Assembly: GCA_001602885.1 (NCBI GenBank) | Contig: LUZH01000157.1 | Span: 1 to 8,585, forward strand | Reading direction: 5' to 3' | Length of the DNA: 8,585 nucleotides | DNA from: Bacteroidales bacterium Bact_16 | GTDB taxonomy: Bacteria > Bacteroidota > Bacteroidia > Bacteroidales > UBA932 | In this document: piece by piece, positions 5,762 to 8,585 of the stretch | Layout of the letters: each line of letters begins with the position of its first letter | Position numbering within the stretch: the stretch's first letter is position 1 | Position numbers and translations under genes: made by a program | The notes under the pieces: generated by a model | What the model saw: only the letters and a program-made list of their open reading frames with translations | Database searches by the model: none | What the model was told of the DNA's origin: nothing

Positions 5762-6238
5762 ATGAGAAAAGCAAAGCCTAAGAAGAGGATTCTACTTCCT
5801 GATCCTAAGTTTCACGACACGCAGGTTACCCGCTTCGTGAACAATCTGATGTTACAGGGGAAGAAGAGTATCGCGTATTCTATTTTTTACGATGCCATTG
5901 ATATGGTAGGCGAGAAGATGAAAGATTCTGACAAGGCTCCTCTGGATATTTGGAGGAAGGCGCTCGAGAACGTGACCCCGCAGATCGAGGTCAAGTCCCG
6001 CCGTATCGGCGGCGCCAACTTCCAGGTGCCTACCGAGTTGCGCCCTGAGCGGAAGGTTTCTCTCTCCATGAAGAATATGATATCCTTCGCCCGTAAACGT
6101 TCCGGCCGCTCGATGGCAGAAAAGCTCTGTGCCGAGATTATCGCAGCTTACAACAATGAAGGTGGCGCCTTCAAGCGGAAGGAAGACATGCACAAGATGG
6201 CCGAGGCCAACAAGGCCTTCGCTCATTTCCGCTTTTAA
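5762..6238 (+). CDS. rpsG: Small ribosomal subunit protein uS7
   Basis: S7 nucleates assembly of the 30S head by binding the 3' domain of 16S rRNA and borders the E site. The 158-residue product carries the expected landmarks: [16 protein letters not shown] at the N terminus, the [19 protein letters not shown] hairpin (80-98), [15 protein letters not shown] (108-122) and the C-terminal [20 protein letters not shown]. Length is typical. It starts 44 nt after rpsL. The gap is AT-rich with no Shine-Dalgarno sequence or promoter match, and fusA follows after 21 nt, so it is co-transcribed with both. Nothing in the product is unusual. Confidence 0.99.
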   Translation: MRKAKPKKRILLPDPKFHDTQVTRFVNNLMLQGKKSIAYSIFYDAIDMVGEKMKDSDKAPLDIWRKALENVTPQIEVKSRRIGGANFQVPTELRPERKVSLSMKNMISFARKRSGRSMAEKLCAEIIAAYNNEGGAFKRKEDMHKMAEANKAFAHFRF

Positions 6239-6259
6239 TTGAATAAGTAAGTTAGTTAG

Positions 6260-8377
6260 ATGGCCAAAAGAGACCTTAAGTACACACGTAACATCGGCAT
6301 CATGGCACACATCGATGCCGGCAAGACCACTACGTCCGAGCGTATTCTCTACTACACCGGAAAGACCCACAAGATCGGTGAGGTCCACGAAGGTGCAGCC
6401 ACGATGGACTGGATGGTTCAGGAGCAGGAGCGCGGTATCACCATCACTTCTGCTGCTACCACCGCCTTCTGGCACTACAACGGGGATACCTATCAGATCA
6501 ACCTGATCGACACTCCGGGCCACGTGGATTTCACCGTCGAGGTGGAGCGTTCGCTCCGCGTGCTTGACGGTACGGTGGCTACGTTCTGCGCCGTGGGGCG
6601 CGTTCAGCCTCAGTCCGAGACGGTTTGGCGTCAGGCGGACAAGTATCGTGTGCCGAAGATTGCCTATGTGAACAAGATGGACCGCGTCGGTGCTGACTTC
6701 CTCGCCTGTGTCGAGGAGATCAAGACCAAGCTCGGTGCCACGGCAGTTCCTATCTGCCTCCCGATCGGTTCGGAGGAGAATTTCAAGGGAATTGTCGACC
6801 TGATCGCCATGAAGGCGATTGTCTACGATCCCAGCGACGCCCTGGTGAACTACCAGATCCAGGACATCCCTGCGGATATGCAGGACATCGTCGCCCTCTG
6901 GCACGATAAGTTGATCGAGTCCGCCGCCGAGTGCGACGACGCCCTGATGGACAAGTACTTCGAGAGCCCCGAATCCATTACGGAAGAGGAGGTGATCGCT
7001 GCGCTCCGCAAGGGCACCATCGCCATGCAGATCGTTCCGGCCTGCTGCGGTTCCTCGTTCAAGAACAAGGGTGTCCAGTTCCTGCTGGACGCCGTGATGC
7101 GCTACCTCCCTTCGCCGCTGGATATCGGCGCCACGAAGGCTACCAACCTGGCCAATGACCAGGAAATGCACCTCGAGCCCAAGGCGACCGAGCCGTTCTG
7201 CGGTCTTGTCTTCAAGATCGCCACGGATCCGTTCGTGGGCCGTCTGGCGTATATCCGCGTCTACTCCGGTCACCTCGATGCCGGTTCCTACGTGCTCAAC
7301 TCCCGTTCGGGCAAGAAAGAGCGCGTGGCCCGTCTCTACCAGATGCACTCCAACCACCAGAACCCGATCGAGTTCGTGGAGGCTGGCGACATCTGCGCGG
7401 CGGTCGGCTTCAAGGACCTCCGCACGGGTGATACCATCTGCGCGGAAGACCACCGCTACTCCCTTGAGTCCATGGAGTTCCCCGATCCTGTGATCGGTAT
7501 CGCCGTGGAGCCCAAGACGCAGAAGGACCTCGACAAGCTGGGCGTCGCGCTCGGCAAGCTCGCCGAGGAGGATCCTACCTTCACCGTCAAGTCCGACCCG
7601 GATACGGGCCAGACCGTCATCAGCGGTATGGGTGAGCTCCACCTCGACATCATCGTCGACCGTCTGCGCCGCGAGTTCGGTGTGGAGATCAACCAGGGCG
7701 CACCCCAGGTTAACTACAAAGAGGCGATCACCACTTCCGTCCAGCACCGTGAGGTGTTCAAGAAGCAGACGGGCGGTCGTGGCAAATTTGCTGATATTAT
7801 CGTCGAGATCGGACCCGCCGACGAAGGCGTCACCGGTCTTCAGTTTGACAACCAGGTCAAGGGCGGCAACGTGCCCAAGGAGTTCGTTCCCTGCGTTCAG
7901 AAGGGCTTCGAGTCCGCGATGGCAAACGGTGTCCTGGCCGGTTATGAGGTCCCTGCTCTGAAGGTGACGCTCCTGGACGGTTCCTTCCACCCTGTGGATT
8001 CCGACCAGCTGTCCTTCGAGCTGGCCGCGCGTATGGCTTTCCGTCACGCCTGCCCCAAGTGCAAGCCTGTCATCCTGGAGCCTATCATGAACCTCGAGGT
8101 CGTGACCCCGGAGGATTATATGGGCGACATCGTCGGTGACCTCAACCGTCGCCGCGGACAGATTGTCGCTATGGACTCCACCACCAACGGTGCCCGTATC
8201 GTGAAGGCCTTCGTCCCCCTCTCCGAGCAGTTCGGTTATGTCACCGTGCTCCGTACCCTGTCTTCCGGCCGGGCCACCAGCACGATGTCTTTCGACCACT
8301 ACGCCGAGGTCCCTGCCACCATGGCCAAGGACATCGTGGAGAAGAGCGGTTACAAGACGCCGTCTGACGACGAATAG
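6260..8377 (+). CDS. fusA: Elongation factor G
   Basis: EF-G is the GTPase that drives tRNA-mRNA translocation on the ribosome and, with RRF, ribosome recycling. The 705-residue product has all five domains. The G domain contains G1 AHIDAGKT (16-23), G2 RGITIT (58-63), G3 DTPGH with His88 and G4 NKMD (138-141). Domain II begins at about 300, domain III at about 402, domain IV near QVNYKEAI (483) with GGRGKFADI and DGSFHPVDS, and domain V near [18 protein letters not shown] (607). Being in the str operon, it is the expected housekeeping EF-G rather than a stand-alone paralogue. One oddity is Arg114 in [10 protein letters not shown], where close families read AVGG. It starts 21 nt after rpsG and is followed 26 nt later by rpsJ; no tuf gene lies between, as in other Bacteroidales. 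Confidence 0.99.
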   Translation: MAKRDLKYTRNIGIMAHIDAGKTTTSERILYYTGKTHKIGEVHEGAATMDWMVQEQERGITITSAATTAFWHYNGDTYQINLIDTPGHVDFTVEVERSLRVLDGTVATFCAVGRVQPQSETVWRQADKYRVPKIAYVNKMDRVGADFLACVEEIKTKLGATAVPICLPIGSEENFKGIVDLIAMKAIVYDPSDALVNYQIQDIPADMQDIVALWHDKLIESAAECDDALMDKYFESPESITEEEVIAALRKGTIAMQIVPACCGSSFKNKGVQFLLDAVMRYLPSPLDIGATKATNLANDQEMHLEPKATEPFCGLVFKIATDPFVGRLAYIRVYSGHLDAGSYVLNSRSGKKERVARLYQMHSNHQNPIEFVEAGDICAAVGFKDLRTGDTICAEDHRYSLESMEFPDPVIGIAVEPKTQKDLDKLGVALGKLAEEDPTFTVKSDPDTGQTVISGMGELHLDIIVDRLRREFGVEINQGAPQVNYKEAITTSVQHREVFKKQTGGRGKFADIIVEIGPADEGVTGLQFDNQVKGGNVPKEFVPCVQKGFESAMANGVLAGYEVPALKVTLLDGSFHPVDSDQLSFELAARMAFRHACPKCKPVILEPIMNLEVVTPEDYMGDIVGDLNRRRGQIVAMDSTTNGARIVKAFVPLSEQFGYVTVLRTLSSGRATSTMSFDHYAEVPATMAKDIVEKSGYKTPSDDE

Positions 8378-8403
8378 TATTGAATGAAAAAAAGCATTTT
8401 GAT

Positions 8404-8585
8404 ATGAGCCAGAAAATTAGAATCAAACTCAAGTCTTTCGACCACATGCTCGTGGACAAGTCCGCGTCCAAGATTGTCGAGACCGTGAAGTCTACTGGTG
8501 CCAAGGTGAATGGTCCTATTCCCCTTCCGACCAACAAGAAGATCTTCACCGTCAACCGCTCGACCTTCGTCAACAAGAAGGCCCG
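8404..8585 (+). CDS. rpsJ: Small ribosomal subunit protein uS10, 5' part; runs off the right edge
   Basis: S10 is a 30S head protein that also joins NusB in transcription antitermination. The first 60 codons are visible: [29 protein letters not shown], the conserved [25 protein letters not shown] segment and the beginning of the extended loop. The start agrees with Bacteroidales homologues ([11 protein letters not shown]). About 40 further residues should lie beyond the window, followed by the rest of the S10 operon (rplC onward). The start ATG overlaps the stop of a seven-codon mini-frame that begins at 8384. No promoter is seen in the 26-nt gap after fusA, so it is probably expressed by read-through from rpsL. 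Confidence 0.98.
   Translation, partial: MSQKIRIKLKSFDHMLVDKSASKIVETVKSTGAKVNGPIPLPTNKKIFTVNRSTFVNKKA

Noticed and set aside
5852..8299. An 815-codon open frame antisense to fusA and rpsG
   Set aside because: It mirrors the codon bias of two clear genes on the other strand: GC-rich codons on one strand rarely give stops on the opposite one. Its translation is a low-information mix of Leu, Val, Asp, Gly, His and Arg with no domain pattern.
8241..8576. A 111-codon minus-strand frame across the fusA-rpsJ junction
   Set aside because: It overlaps the highly conserved ends of two real genes and shows no family features.

Overview
The window looks like the chromosome of a fairly GC-rich member of the Bacteroidota, most likely order Bacteroidales. 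The protein sequences resemble that group (EF-G, S10, S12, the LptE lipoprotein, a sigma-54 activator next to lptE). Start codons have AT-rich upstream stretches instead of Shine-Dalgarno sequences, and the promoters match the Bacteroidota form TTTG-N19-TAnnTTTG. I cannot name a genus. Nothing suggests a phage, insertion sequence, CRISPR array or recent transfer; this is core housekeeping DNA with a few unusual details.

Left half, minus strand, read from 3528 down to 1: a compact operon of a sigma-54-type activator (2314-3528), the outer-membrane lipoprotein lptE (1805-2317), a small cytoplasmic TPR protein (1224-1811) and secG (886-1221). Junctions are a 4-nt overlap, a 7-nt overlap and a 2-nt gap, so the genes are almost certainly co-transcribed and partly translationally coupled. 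After a 73-nt gap filled with three consecutive inverted repeats comes clpB (1-812, cut by the window edge). As encoded, clpB starts directly at the linker before the first AAA+ module, so it lacks the usual N-terminal substrate-binding domain.

Middle, plus strand: divergent from the activator, across only 64 bp holding two face-to-face -7 boxes, lies a 551-residue predicted lipoprotein (3593-5248) with an OmpA-like C-terminal fold and TPR-like helices. It is an envelope protein of unknown exact role.

Right half, plus strand: the str/S10 ribosomal operon starts with a strong promoter (5264-5294), then a GC-rich hairpin with a T-run sitting at the predicted transcription start, then rpsL (5346-5717), rpsG (5762-6238), fusA (6260-8377) and the 5' part of rpsJ (8404 to the window end). 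rpoB/rpoC, which precede rpsL in Bacteroides, are not here.

Together the window joins envelope biogenesis (LPS transport, Sec translocation, an OmpA-like lipoprotein), proteostasis (ClpB) and translation. No exotic new system is visible. The points most worth checking are the domain-less ClpB with its structured leader and the hairpin at the rpsL start site. There is no gene-free stretch longer than 300 bases.
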